Shown here: one piece after another, positions 52,201 to 61,600 of the stretch
Layout of the letters: every line of letters begins with the position of its first letter
Numbering within the stretch: position 1 is the first letter of the stretch
Assembly (NCBI GenBank): GCA_002633025.1
Contig: NMRB01001193.1
Location: 131,347-195,346 of the forward strand
Reading direction: 5' to 3'
Source of the DNA: Notospermus geniculatus
Lineage: Eukaryota > Nemertea > Pilidiophora > Heteronemertea > Lineidae
DNA length: 64,000 nucleotides
The notes under the pieces: model-generated
The model's input: the letters and a program-made list of their open reading frames with translations, nothing else
Database searches by the model: none
Told to the model about the DNA's origin: nothing
Program-made: the position numbers and the translations under genes

Positions 52201-55155
52201 TGTACTATACATGAAGGGCTCTCTCACGGGAGTGATCTCTATTTGTAACCCTCCACAGCAAAACCAGTCGCATGTCGCTCAGAAGGTGAGCCGCAACGAA
52301 TTAAGATGACATCAGAAGAGAATGGAAGAAATAGATTGTTTCAGATTTCATAACACACAGACAGTATTGAAACTGACAAACATTTGGTCTCAACCAGCCA
52401 AGGTACGAGCGACATGCGACTAGTTTTGGTGTGGAGGGTCACATTTCATTAAAAATGTAGGCATGCAAAAAATGTTGATATGTAATTTATGCTTTGTAAT
52501 CTTTAAATATTTTGACATTCTTTTCTAAATAAAACAAGGCAACGGAATGTTATCTACCGGTACGCTAAAGTTTAAACGTCTCAGTAAGGTTGGTATCCTA
52601 AGAAACGAACTCCCTGTGACACTTGCATGACGATGTAAATAAACATTCACCACCTTGGACCACTACATTATTACAATCTGTGAACCGTCACAGCAAAACC
52701 TGTCTCAAGTCACACAAGACAATTCCAGGGGCCGGTTGCACAAAAGTCATGTTAGCGCTAACATGGTGTTAGCGCTAACTTTTATGTTAGATGACGTCAA
52801 AATCCATTGTCATTTTACGTCATTTAACATGATGTTAGCGCTAACATCATGTTAGCGCTAACATGAGTTTTGTGCAACCCAGCCCAGGAGATTAATGAAG
52901 AAATGTAATCACTCAGATTTTACAAAAGACACATTATAAAGTGGCCTATCCACGTGCAATATTATTGCACAATATGAGGATCAAAATGGGCAATATTATT
53001 GCCAATCTTTCTCCCATCCATTATGCCAGAAGCACATGACACCCATTTTGGGCCCCATATTGTGCAATAATATTGTAGCGTGGAAAAACCGCTTAAGCCT
53101 AGGCCTACTGAAATTGACAAAATGTTGGTCTGAACTTGCCAACTTTAGAGCGACTTAAAACTGGTTTTGTGGTGATGGGTCACATATGTTTATTTTCTGC
53201 ATGTTTATGTTTCAATAACAAAACACCCCAGCAATTGATGGCAGATGTTAACATTATGCCAAGAAGTATCCAAAGGCTACAAGTCAGGGGCGGATCCAGG
53301 ATTTCGGAAAAGAGGGGGCGCCCTGTGCTAGAAAACATTGAAATTGTCTGTGAATTTCAATGATTTGCTCGAAATTTCAGAATTTCATGGTCGATTTTAC
53401 AGATTTTTTGGCTGAAAGAGGAGGCGAGCGCCCGGGGCGCCCCTCTGGATCCGCACCTGCATTGAGGTGTGCATAACCACATTCCTTCTAGCCCAGTGAG
53501 TCGGACATGCCTCTTTAGCTCAAATGTACACAGTTGGACTAAACAGCGAAGTTCCGCGGTGTGGCTTTTTCATTTCTGTACAATTTGGATTCACATAACT
53601 TAATTTTACAGCCAGATAATACTTCAGCACTTTAACTAGTAACTCTTCAGTAACTACCCGGTAAATTTTATTTCCCAGTGTCAAGAAACTAGAGCTCTTG
53701 ACGAACTGCAGTTCCTGTAGCCCCTTTGTTGTGTGGGTACCTTCTGAAGACTGATTTATCAATCTGTTAAGTACCACTGTTACCGGATCAAAATTCACTT
53801 TGCATGACCTCTGTGATTTGTGCAATACGTGTCCAACTGTTCATTTACAGGGATAGCTCCACAACCCCTGTCCACAGTAGAAGCCCCAGTGAGGTAACCG
53901 CAAAAACACCAGGTGGCGGTCTTCAACCATCGGCTCACTTTATGATGTACTGTTCAATGTACTGTTCTTGCATTGGATTATGATGGCTTTTATTAGCATG
54001 AATGTCATTCGTTTACGTTTCAGTGTAAACCCATATATTTCACCAGGGTGGCTCTTGTCTAGCCAATTCATCTTTTCATCTTTTCAATTTCATCATATTT
54101 CTTTAATTATGTGGTGTGGTTTTCGACTTGAAGGGGATTTGTCTTATCCAGGAGCCAGTCTTTAATCATTCTGCATAATGCATCTTGTAGAAATCGGCTA
54201 ACCTCGTCCTACACTCTGCAGCAAGCAGCCAGATTCCGTGTTAAACGCTTTGGGATTTTCTCGTGCACCCAATCAGAAGCTTCGTTTCTTCGTCGTTCAC
54301 AGAAGAAAAAATATCAATGATGTCATTTCATCAAATTTTGATTGGTCAACGTTATTACCAGGAACACGTCATGCACGTGGGTTGGTGCAAGCTTTGCCGT
54401 GATTGGTTGCTATTTCTGGGACCGGGGAATTCCGTTGAACACGGAATGTGGTTTGCTCTCAAGGGAGGAGAAGCCGAGTCTTTACCTGAACTCAGTGAAG
54501 ATGGTCTTTAATATGTACTAGCTGTTTCAGCTTTTTCTTTCAAGGTTATTAGGGTTTCTGTAAATATGCACATGATGTCCTCAAAGGTGAATGAATTTTC
54601 TGGTGACTGCTTTAATCAATTCGTGTCTCTTCACTTATATGTTGTGGTACATTCACAAAAATACAGTTGTCAGCCAGTTTTTTTTTTGCATGTTTGTATA
54701 GGTCACAGTCTCACACACGAATCAATGAGCCATCTTTTGACCTATACCTGTCCAATGACCTACAGTCTTCGCTGTGACAGGACTTGTTATTTTGAAAACC
54801 CTACGATGAAGTTCAGGGCTGACCGCACAGAAAGTCCGATAGTGCTTTCGATGCCTATCAGCGGTTTAGTTAATGGGAAAATGCATTATAACCCAACTGC
54901 CAATAGGCACCGATAGCACTTCGGACTTTCTGTGCGGTCGGCCCAGATTTGACAGGCAGCGATTTTACCAGAACCCCAACTGACAACCCCTTGATTGATA
55001 TTCAATGCGAACTGTCTCCCTGATTTTCCGCTTTGTATTTCAGTCATGTGAACCAGATTACGACATGGTCCCATCCCGTCTCCCACGTCCAACATCTCAG
55101 CCTTCCCAAAGACGAGGACAACCTAAAGAAACGAATACGAGAAACTCAGACGTAG
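31168..55155 (+). CDS. STXBP4: Syntaxin-binding protein 4 (synip-like), complete coding region
   Basis: STXBP4 binds a t-SNARE syntaxin and regulates vesicle docking and GLUT4 traffic in vertebrates; it also acts as a signalling adaptor. Constant exons: 31168-31223, 32401-32486, 33023-33118, 33349-33493, 33946-34052, 34272-34420, 34612-34777, 45599-45858, 46261-46357, 46731-46954, 47153-47383, 48563-48676, 49768-49948, 51218-51275, 55044-55155. They total 2082 nt, 693 residues, with consistent phases. Optional in-frame exons are 40676-40813 and 47558-47584. Domain order is PDZ (about 25-125), Ser/Pro-rich linker, EF-like helix pair, coiled coil, WW. Diagnostic matches are EKLEVALHYLG across an exon junction, MEHDYEDVVRLLE and LPHGWEEAYSPEGIKYYIN. 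Human STXBP4 is shorter (about 553 aa); the extra length lies in the linker. Confidence 0.93.
31346..31757. mobile_element. TTAA-bounded foldback element
   Basis: TTAACTCTTTGAGTGCC and GGCACTCAAAGAGTTAA; a piggyBac-like signature, with a GACGTACTGGTACGTC palindrome just inside the left end. Confidence 0.82.
32401..32486 (+). CDS. STXBP4: STXBP4 exon: start of PDZ
   Basis: Phase 2 to 1. An acidic lead-in, then EIVIFEDCSKSLG, the first PDZ strand and carboxylate-binding loop (S-L-G-I in place of G-L-G-F). Confidence 0.9.
33023..33118 (+). CDS. STXBP4: STXBP4 exon: PDZ core
   Basis: Phase 1 to 1. It encodes GIKVIGGRSEEHDRDFGLFI and RRVLPGGLADTDG, the P-G-G-x-A-x-x-D-G turn typical of PDZ domains. 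Confidence 0.93.
33349..33493 (+). CDS. STXBP4: STXBP4 exon: PDZ end
   Basis: Phase 1 to 2. It encodes GRIQEGDQILSVNDESVRHV (G-D-x-I-L-x-V-N) and the C-terminal helix and strand ending KLVLARDEKA. Confidence 0.94.
33946..34052 (+). CDS. STXBP4: STXBP4 exon: Ser-rich linker
   Basis: Phase 2 to 1. It encodes REEYSDLLESHHGNGYSTSV and SSRASTPALSLPH. Confidence 0.85.
34272..34420 (+). CDS. STXBP4: STXBP4 exon: linker
   Basis: Phase 1 to 0. Low-complexity Ser/Pro/Glu sequence (WYPQENLPADDCYSEGSAPS) without a recognised domain. Confidence 0.82.
34612..34777 (+). CDS. STXBP4: STXBP4 exon: proline-rich linker
   Basis: Phase 0 to 1. It carries MPKYPPPPPIPQ, a possible SH3 or EVH1 ligand. Confidence 0.85.
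34899..35516. mobile_element. Tigger/pogo-like foldback element
   Basis: CAGTGGAACCCCGGTAACAC and CGACCGGGGTTCCACTG, with TA at both edges. GGTGGTCGC subrepeats occur near each end. Confidence 0.82.
35860..36245 (-). pseudogene. Frameshifted coding-like relic, unidentified
   Basis: On the minus strand one frame reads HFFYRYIHDEQDPKNLSKEL (near 36215-36155) and stops near 36115. A second frame overlapping it by a few codons continues from 36144 (HYKLHQLIFNIHGENSEQRL, later YLQEHSAKAMGTSAFEKLKD) to a stop at 35860. Both look like natural protein and are best explained by one indel. I do not recognise the family. It abuts the foldback at 36253, which may have cut it. Confidence 0.5.
36253..38041. 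mobile_element. 1.8-kb foldback element
   Basis: GGGACCTTATTCACAAAGCATCCG at the left, with its inverse at 38017-38041 and CTGG on both flanks. Subterminal GGATCCGTTA/TAACGGATGCG motifs repeat. The interior is AT-rich and has no transposase. Confidence 0.78.
38110..38290 (+). mobile_element. tRNA-derived SINE
   Basis: B-box GGGTTCGAATCCC followed by the common SINE body CACTGTGGGACTTTGGGCAAG and a simple tail of GTAAAGT repeats. The tRNA head begins upstream near TGGTCTCGAACC. Confidence 0.75.
38840..39478 (+). other. Coding-like fragments, unassigned
   Basis: Two plus-strand stretches (38881-39063, 39280-39420) and one minus-strand frame (39325-39098) have protein-like composition without splice signals that fit STXBP4. 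They may be remains of a retroelement or chance. No domain is recognised. Confidence 0.2.
40676..40813 (+). CDS. STXBP4: Candidate STXBP4 cassette exon
   Basis: An open segment ending at donor GTAGGT, phase 1 to 1, so inclusion or skipping keeps the frame between 34777 and 45599. It encodes VDDYQLMEALRQDIRSARLE and KERGLRSWLSAGH, a charged helix. The acceptor (CCAG at 40675, or alternatively at 40693) lacks a good pyrimidine tract. Confidence 0.5.
40925..41055 (+). mobile_element. SINE with 5S rRNA-like segment
   Basis: TAGTGGTTGGCGCATTGGCC leads into AAGTTAAGCAACGTTGAGC and GGATGGGTGACC, the internal control and core sequences of 5S rRNA. It ends in an A-run. Too diverged to be a 5S gene. 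Confidence 0.65.
43918..44151. mobile_element. TTAA-bounded foldback element
   Basis: TTAACCCCTTAAGTGGG and CACAGTGAAGGGGTTAA; 234 bp. It holds GGACGTCATACTAC inside the left end, reminiscent of 31346-31757. Confidence 0.7.
44189..44597. mobile_element. Foldback element with TCAGGGTTCCTGC ends
   Basis: TCAGGGTTCCTGCAAGGTCTT and GGCTGCAGGAACCCTGA. Many GGTCTTAAAAAGTCTTAAAT subrepeats lie in the arms. A diverged relative interrupts the family E copy near 62116-62425. Confidence 0.78.
45190..45395. mobile_element. Foldback element, family F copy 2
   Basis: Shares CGTCATTCAGTTTCAGACCGAGGTTGTGGTTG with 6600-6809 and 46455-46705. Confidence 0.6.
45599..45858 (+). CDS. STXBP4: STXBP4 exon: linker and start of EF-like segment
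   Basis: Phase 1 to 0. Ser/Pro-rich linker ending SKFRVEKLEV at donor GTACGT. The donor was chosen because it restores the conserved KLEV-ALHYLG junction. Confidence 0.9.
45908..46126. mobile_element. Foldback element
   Basis: CAAAGGGGCTGTTCGTTTTC...GAGTTGTGATCCTTG recurs inverted as CAAGGATCACAACTC...GTAGCCCCTTTG. Confidence 0.65.
46261..46357 (+). CDS. STXBP4: STXBP4 exon: EF-like segment
   Basis: Phase 0 to 1. It encodes ALHYLGVVPTPEQQLELRKY and LKIDESGSVNYQ, a degenerate EF-hand loop (D-x-S-G-S-V-x-Y). Confidence 0.94.
46455..46705. mobile_element. Foldback element, family F copy 3
   Basis: AGGCAGTTCTCAAGTTGACG at the left and an inverted TTTCAGATTGAGGTTGTAGTTG arm at the right. It lies between two STXBP4 exons. 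Confidence 0.65.
46731..46954 (+). CDS. STXBP4: STXBP4 exon: EF-like end and coiled-coil start
   Basis: Phase 1 to 0. HFVEVAQEIFKYEL closes the EF-like unit. The coiled coil starts at ELEQVKRERDELQRECDRLR. Confidence 0.94.
47153..47383 (+). CDS. STXBP4: STXBP4 exon: coiled coil
   Basis: Phase 0 to 0, 77 codons. It encodes VQLREKEQACSQAEEELLRI and MEHDYEDVVRLLENEIADLK, with long heptads and no proline. Confidence 0.96.
47558..47584 (+). CDS. STXBP4: Candidate 27-nt STXBP4 microexon
   Basis: TTTTATTTCAG before and GTAGGT after a 27-nt phase-0 segment encoding TSHSNGVSL. It would insert a Ser-rich break between two coiled-coil exons. Evidence is splice signals and frame only. Confidence 0.5.
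48563..48676 (+). CDS. STXBP4: STXBP4 exon: coiled coil, second part
   Basis: Phase 0 to 0. It encodes EVQKKIQILNGQVRKAEVAK and KTYEVATDKLLQFAH. Confidence 0.94.
48829..49050. mobile_element. Foldback element with TATAGAGG ends
   Basis: TATAGAGGTTTCCCACGTGACGTCATCAAGG... and ...TTGATGACGTCAGTGGGATTCCTCTATA. It abuts the next element directly. Confidence 0.75.
49051..49680. mobile_element. Foldback element with ACACGCTTC ends
   Basis: ACACGCTTCATATAAAACAACAGG... AAGTGACGTAAA at the left and TTTACGTCACTTCCTGTTG...GAAGCGTGTATA at the right. The interior is rich in AGGCCTA words. Confidence 0.7.
49768..49948 (+). CDS. STXBP4: STXBP4 exon: pre-WW linker
   Basis: Phase 0 to 1. Ser/Lys-rich, then the helix LAQEAKDVVKAVNSLIEAE, which matches the segment preceding the WW domain in vertebrate STXBP4. 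Confidence 0.92.
49999..50146. mobile_element. Hairpin element, GGGCCGTATGCACC family copy 1
   Basis: GGGCCGTATGCACCAAGC and TTTGGTGCATACGGCCC with long inner arms (GCCACAACTTTTCCATTGT / CAATTGAAAAATTGTGGC). A second copy is at 52054-52183. Confidence 0.85.
50353..50745. mobile_element. Foldback element with TTGGTTTACGGGA ends
   Basis: GGCCATTTTTTTTATTACTTGGTTTACGGGA and TCCCGTAAACCAACTAATTAAAAAAAAAACGGCC. Confidence 0.7.
51218..51275 (+). CDS. STXBP4: STXBP4 exon: WW domain, first half
   Basis: Phase 1 to 2. It encodes LPHGWEEAYSPEGIKYYI, with the first WW tryptophan and the paired Tyr residues. Confidence 0.96.
52054..52183. mobile_element. Hairpin element, GGGCCGTATGCACC family copy 2
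   Basis: GGGCCATATGCACCAACAAAG and CATTGGTGCATACGGGCC; the same interior as 49999-50146. Confidence 0.82.
52255..52441. mobile_element. Foldback element distantly related to family E
   Basis: CCCTCCACAGCAAAACCAGTCG and CTAGTTTTGGTGTGGAGGGTCAC form the arms. Confidence 0.6.
52729..52880. mobile_element. Foldback element built of GTTAGCGCTAAC palindromes
   Basis: GGGCCGGTTGCACAAAAGTCA and TTTTGTGCAACCC ends enclose four GTTAGCGCTAAC(T/A) palindromes, two per arm, around a TGACGTCA-like centre. Confidence 0.78.
52945..53092. mobile_element. Foldback element with ATTATTGCACAATAT arms
   Basis: CCACGTGCAATATTATTGCACAATATGAGG and ...CCCATATTGTGCAATAATATTGTAGCGTGG. Confidence 0.7.
53285..53462 (-). 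repeat. Dispersed repeat I, copy 2
   Basis: AGGGGCGGATCCAGGATTTCG and CCCCTCTGGATCCGCACCTGC; the interior matches 12543-12722 inverted. Confidence 0.75.
54816..54950. mobile_element. Hairpin element (GACCGCACAGAAAGTCCGA)
   Basis: GGCTGACCGCACAGAAAGTCCGATAGTGC and GCACTTCGGACTTTCTGTGCGGTCGGCC, about 130 bp. Confidence 0.78.
55044..55155 (+). CDS. STXBP4: STXBP4 last coding exon: WW domain, second half
   Basis: Phase 2 start after TTTGTATTTCAG. It encodes (N)HVNQITTWSHPV, the second WW tryptophan and proline, then KDEDNLKKRIRETQT and TAG at 55153-55155. Confidence 0.94.
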
Positions 55156-55641
55156 CGGTGTACGACTTCTACAGCTCGGGCAGACGACAGTCAGAGGCGT
55201 AACTCAACTCAGGAATTTGGTCAGATTTAATTTGATAGGCCTACCAGTACTCACTCTCGAATCCAGGCTTGGCCTGGCATGTGGTACAGGGCTTGAAAAT
55301 AAGGATTTGAGCCCAGCAGCAATAGGCAGCTCTTGGTGAGCTATTTTGTATCTGTAGCTAATTCTGTGGGCTCTGGAATTGTTAGGTAACCCTTTCCTAC
55401 CCTTGGCAGGAACGGTTTGTCGCTTCTTGGAGGTCTGTTGTACCATGTAGGGCAAATATTCATCCCATAAAGATATGCCTCAATACTGCACAGTATACTG
55501 GTATTGCTGATGTCTGTTAACGTTAGTTCAGTTCTGTATTCATAGATGGCACTGCATCAGAAAAAAGATGGATGTAGTTCTGAAATTGACAAGTGCAGCT
55601 ATGACTGCTCGTAAATTTGCCGACTTCCACTATTTTACGCA

Positions 55642-55647
55642 AATAAA
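55642..55647 (+). promoter_or_regulatory. Candidate STXBP4 polyadenylation signal
   Basis: AATAAA about 490 nt after the stop codon, the first canonical hexamer downstream. Confidence 0.45.
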
Positions 55648-56030
55648 CTGGTATAGATGATATAAGGGACCATTTTATTTTATACTCTGTATATAAAAGA
55701 TGTAATTAGTATATATATTTTAGGACTAGTATCATACTTAAATGTGCACACTACGTATGTTTCAATGATTCCAAATTCGAATGGTACCATAGGAAACTTC
55801 CAAAGCCTCACTTCGCATAAGAAATCACCATAGGATATTTCTACAGCCTAAGTCCCTTCCCTGAAAACTGTCCTTGATTATGCCATCAATTTTCCCTTTG
55901 ATTTAGGTTATACTCGCTAGGAACTTGTATTTTCTACTTCTTCTGATACCCGAGGGGAAACATTTGATATCTGTTGCAATGGACATATTAGATATCAACA
56001 GTGCTGTCATCCAATGATAGTATAGTAAAC

Positions 56031-56236
56031 ATAAAGTCGTCTCCGGATTTTGCAAATTTTCGACCCCAACCGAGATCTGCCTCAGGCACTTTCTAGTAGA
56101 GGTCCCAGAAGTGGCTCCCAGAAGTGAACCCAGTGGATCCCAGAAGTGAAATTTCTAGTAGAGATCTCGACTAGAAAGTGCCTGAGGAAGACCCCGGTTG
56201 GGGTCAAAAATTTGTGAAATTCGGAGACAGTTTTAT
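56031..56236. mobile_element. Hairpin element, family B copy 2
   Basis: ATAAAGTCGTCTCCGGATTTTGC...TCGACCCCAACCG and its inverse. A short CCCAGAAGTG tandem lies at the loop. Confidence 0.8.
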
Positions 56237-56997
56237 GTAATACTATCATTTTGTTTGTTTGTCGTTTTTTGTGCTCTATGTTGGATATGCTGTCATCCAG
56301 TGAAGCACATCCGTTACACTCTCTCTCATGTAAATATCGAAATACTCCATGTATGTGCATTTCTTCTACATCTGTACATGTATACATCTTACCTGTGATA
56401 GGACTCTCCTGCTTATCTGCTTTCCATTTCTGTCTCTCCTATTGCAAATTATGCTACATAGGCCCAATTTTCTACATAGGCCTCGTGAGCTTTGCCAGAT
56501 ATTTCTGTGTACTACTAGATATGTATTCTGTCTTATTTACAGTACTTGAAAAATATCTCTGAAGTGCTGATTCAAGTGCCATCATTATGCATGAATAATC
56601 CTTGATGGGTTTGGGGTTCTGAATCGGCGATCTATGCATGACACTTCCATCCAATGTTTTAACTCTAGGGCATATCTTTTATGATAATCATGTAAGCTGA
56701 AATGTATAGTCATTTATTTATTTTATAACTTTATTTCTGTAATTTTGTATAGTGTACCAACTCCAACTGAAATATACAGACTATGAAAACAAGGGAAATA
56801 ATGGTGTAGTCTTCTTTATTTTAAGTGGAATTCATACTTCCATACTTCTGAAGTAATTTTCCTCTTCATGTACAGTACAATGAATACTTCTCATTTCAGA
56901 TTCTTCCTTTAGGATTGAACTTCCTTCGTAACGCGTGTATCACAGAAAGTCTGCAGCGGGACACTAGGGTACCGTATTTCAAAGTTCTTGAACCATT

Positions 56998-57990
56998 TTG
57001 TGCAAAGCACTTAAAGCTGAACTGCATGAACAAGAACTGGAGATCCGAGCACTAAAAAAAGACCACCACGCCACGGTGGTGGTCAAGAGAAATGCAAACG
57101 ACCATAAGGCACTTTCAAAACACCTCCGAAACATGATAGACAACCAGGCTATTTGGTGGCGCCACTGTATTCACCCTGAGTCAGTCAATAGAGCAACATC
57201 AACACATGGCATCCAGTGACTTCTGCAGGTCGAAGGCATTAGGTTCTTACCGAACCAGAGAGTAAAGTCGGTCACTATTCTATAGTATTCACGTCTTGTT
57301 GACATTTATGGTGTTACCAAAGCACCAGTTGAAAACATTTATGCATTCAAAAACAATACAACACTCATTTGACGTATATCAACGTCATCAGATATCATTA
57401 TGTATAGGTTGAGGATAATTCTTATTTTATCCCTTTGGTCATAATTACCGCAATCAATTAAATATTCTTTCTCCAAATACACACACATCGCGCGAGTCAT
57501 GTATGCATTATTGCTCATATCAAGTACATTGCGTTTCTGTGAAAATATATTCAAATAACAAAACTATGGCAAAAGAAATAAAATAAGATTTATGTGCAAC
57601 ATGTTTGCAATTATACCAAATTGAGTTTCTGAAACTCAGACGAGTGGTGTATTATTTGTTGATGCCGAAGTTATTGCCATTGTACCACATATTTTGACTG
57701 CGCGCAAGCACTAAAGAACCCTGGCCAACCTCATGCTCAAGTTCCTACGGATTGTACTAACTCTACCCAGGCTCTGTCACTTGGACACTATCTCTTGATG
57801 TGTCTCGATAGAAAGCCTGAGATTGAATACAGTGGCGCCACCAAATACGCTGGTGGTCTATCATGTTCTGGAGGTGTTTCGAAGGGCGTTTGCACTTCTG
57901 TAGACCACCATACTGCGGCGCTGTGGTGTTTTTGTTCATGCAGTTCAGCTTTAATCTCATTGGCTGTGTATAACAGTACAAGTCCATATA
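56998..57990. mobile_element. Element with about 220-bp inverted arms
   Basis: The left arm (56998-57240) and right arm (57776-57990) are inverted copies; CTGAACTGCATGAACAA and ATTTGGTGGCGCCACTGTATTC are landmarks. The arms translate similarly (KHLRNMIDNQAIWWRHCI versus KHLQNMIDHQRIWWRHCI). The 540-bp centre is AT-rich. Confidence 0.72.
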
Positions 57991-58400
57991 ACAGGGTGTA
58001 CCCTTAACCAGGATATGTAGGGCACAATTTGGTCGCTGGAATAGTCTAGAATTGATTTCTGGTGGGCTATGTATCCAAGCACATCCTCAAACTAGTCATT
58101 TTGCACAATCTGCAACACAAGAAGTAAATGCATTCATTTGGTAATAAGAATTTGCATTAAAATCAGAATATGCTGCATGAACATATACACATTAATGCAC
58201 ATCACCCTTCTGTACATTTGCACATGGAAGTAGTGTCTTTTTTCGAATGCCACAATGGTGTTCACGACAGCAAATTACTTGGGACTGTGTTTGTTGTTTC
58301 CATGATGTAACCATGTGGTAACACCCTTCTGTTCTGTTGCCCTCAGCTTTGCGTCAACGCCAGCAATGGATTTTGCCCCCCCCCCCNTGAATTGAATGCT

Positions 58401-58624
58401 TTAATACCTGGCTATGTTAGCACCATCTTTTTCCTTCAGGAGTCCCTTCAGCTTACTGTTCACAGTTGCCATGGTTGTCAACAGCCCGTCATAAGCTGGC
58501 ACCAGCTCTTCGTGGGATCCTTGCCCTCTTGTCTGCTTCAGCATTTTAAGGGCATGCGTAAGGAAGCCATTGTTCACCAGTGTCGATGGGAAATTGGGGT
58601 ACTTCTCAATCAAATAGCACATTT
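58401..58624 (-). CDS. NCDN: NCDN last coding exon
   Basis: Phase 1 start. It encodes [20 protein letters not shown] and [20 protein letters not shown], ending ANIARY and TAA at 58403-58401. Confidence 0.96.
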
Positions 58625-61600
58625 CTGAAAAAAAGTCAATTTTAACTTGGGAAATTTCATTCCAATTGGTCACGGCCTGAATAGCAAAAAAATTTCATGC
58701 AAATTGCATACCTTGAGTTGCAAGAAACCAGAGTTCTGAAATATCATCCCAGACCTGTTTGTACGTTTTAGACATGTCAAGTCGGTCTCCCTTGATCATG
58801 TATGCATCTTGGATAAACGTGGCAGCAGATAGTAAGAATTTGTGGACGGCTGTTTCCGGTTGGCTGTCGGTCGTCTGGTTCCGTAGGCACATTAAGCCGA
58901 GGACCACCATATTGGCACAGAGGGGCAGGGCGGACTGGTTACCAACTGAAGAGAAATAAAGGCAAAATTTGGTACATTTTCAAAATTTGGAACATTTTCA
59001 CTTGGCAATGAACCCAAGTTACAAATGACTAATGACAACATGTAAATGTACATGTACATGTATTAAGAGGAGTTTTTAAGGGATAAAATCTATAATGACC
59101 TAAAGAAGAAACGACAAATTATTACCAAGTGTGTTTGTTTGTGACACCACAAATCCAAGCAACTCCTTAAAAACACAATTGGAAGACACCAAGTGAGGTT
59201 CTAGAACACAGAAGTTGAGAAATATTCCACAGAGTAAAGTCAAGGCTGTTTGAGAGTCTTTCGTTCGTTTTGCTACAAAAATATTCCATTGATATGAAAA
59301 GTATTGTCCAAGAAGTTCATGAACGTCATTTTCTATGAGGATTCTTCTCGGTGTGTCGTCTGCACTCAGGTGGCATAAACCTGGCAGAAGGAAGCGGAGA
59401 ATGTCGGCGGGTTGTGCTGTTCCTTCGTCGTCTGCTGGCTTTTCTAAATGCTTGAAGTTCTTTGAACTGGAAGAAAACATCGAGAATAAGGCCGAGCAAA
59501 ACAAACATTTTGATTTCAGTTGTCAATTTTATTTTCTAATCTCTCGAGGCTGTACAGGACATTATGTGCTGTACATGGAGTGAAATGTGTGTGAATATGC
59601 ATGGAGTGAAATGTCTGTGAATGTGCATGGAGTGAAATGCACCTGCATGTACACTCAGAAAAACTTCACTCTGAGTTGGACTACCTTTCGTTTATGAGAA
59701 ATGGCAGAATGCTGTACACTTCATCCCTAAGAGAACTGGTCTCCTCAGCTAGCCAAGCTCCCAGCACCCTGATGGTAGCAACCAAAAAGCTCTCATCTAC
59801 CTAGGAACAAAAAAGAAACTACATGTATGCACTCAAGTTTTGAGGTCCTTCAACTTTAGCCTTCTGCATACATGGAGTTGACTATCAGTTCATCAGCTAC
59901 ATGTATGGACTCAAGTTTTGTGGTCTTTTGACTTTGGGCTTCTGCATATATAGACTTGACTATCAGTTCATAAACCTTGCTATTTTCTTACATAGAGTCA
60001 TGTCAGAGACAGATATCAAGAACTTACTGTTTTGTCGTTAGAATGTGAATCAAGGAAGTAGAGCACGGCATTGAAAGCTTGCGTGATTGCCGACTGCAAC
60101 TTGGAAACGTTATCCAATGAGAGCTCAGCCTCGCTGCTCATGTAGGTGATGAGTTTCTCTAAAATGGTGTAACAAGACGAGAGGACAGCACTGCGTGACA
60201 TCAGCTGAAAATGGCAAAAGACTCCGAGTCCATTACTCTTCCTAAAGGACAAATTTACACAACGTACAGGATTACCCGGTACTTCTCTAAGTCAAAGTCA
60301 TTTATGTTGGGCAACCTTCCTACGTTCAATTTAATAACCTCACTGGATGAGCAACTACTTTTGCTTATATCCACATTTAATTTCATAGAAATTGTTTTGG
60401 AGTAAAACAGCGTTCTCACATATGGTATCAGACTCTGAGGTAGAAATGATGCTTACCTGATTTGTATCTGCTGCATCTGATTCCAGTATCATCCGGACCT
60501 CAACGGATGCAAGACTAACCAACAGCAACAGGAATTTATCATCTTTCATTCCAACAAGCCATTCTATTCCATAAGCATCTATCATAGCAGCTGACAGCTT
60601 CAGTGATGGGTCCCGCTGTGCTTCTCCTAGAAGACAAGTTTGTGCATTTTAGCATGAGTTCACCCTGTTCCATCCTAATGAATGCTGTGTAATGGTCTTT
60701 TGCTTCTTCAGAAAATTTTTGATTGCTAAAGCTAAAAGATATCACCGGTACATACATGTAACAGCAAGGTGAAGCTCTCATTTATTACCTATCCGACTTT
60801 TGAGTATATCTCCTAACCCTTTGTAGATGTCTGTCGACCATGGTTCGGATTCCAAAACATCTGTGGCACTGTGTAATGATGACACGATTCTTGATAAGGT
60901 CTCGCAGAGGAGAAACTTTGGAGATTCCTGAAAGGAAATTTACATTTACTAGAGAAATTGACAAACTGGATTTGGGGAGTTGGGCCAAAGACAGGGCATT
61001 AAATCAGCTGAATAAACCAGACTGGTAACAAGGAAAGCTACAAAGTTTGATATTCTATGTCTGTTTCCAATGTGAATATGACGACTAGTTATTCAGACAG
61101 CATACATACACTTTCCTGTCTGAATTCAGCAGCCATTTTGTTCAACAGTGCTTGGCATCCATCTTTGTTACACACCCACATGACCGGGATTTCATCTGCC
61201 CAGGGAAGAAATGCCAGAAGCACATCCAAAGATGTACTGGCCCCTGAAATTAACAAGAGTAAGAGCCTGCCGACAGTATAGATACCATGCAGTACCTTGA
61301 ACTTTGATAAGTATCTTTATATTGTACAGCCAAGATACAGAATAGCACAAAATTGACACACAAAATGATAATAAGCAAGAAGTCAATCTCCAGAATTCAC
61401 GAATTTTCGACCCCAACCGGGGTCTTTTTCAAGTGGAACTTTACAATCTGAAACTCTAGAAAAGACTTTTCTAGAGTTTCAGATTGTAAAGTTCCACTTG
61501 AAAAAGACCCTGGTTGGGGTCGAAAATTCGTGAATTCTAGAGATTGACTTCTTGTTTATATTGTACAGCATCGTTTTATATGACTGGGTTTCTATCTTTT

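Noticed and set aside
53851-53893. Exon-like segment after a good acceptor, between the two WW-domain exons
   Set aside because: It enters in phase 2 but leaves in phase 0, and joining it would destroy the WW domain that the 51275-55044 junction restores exactly.
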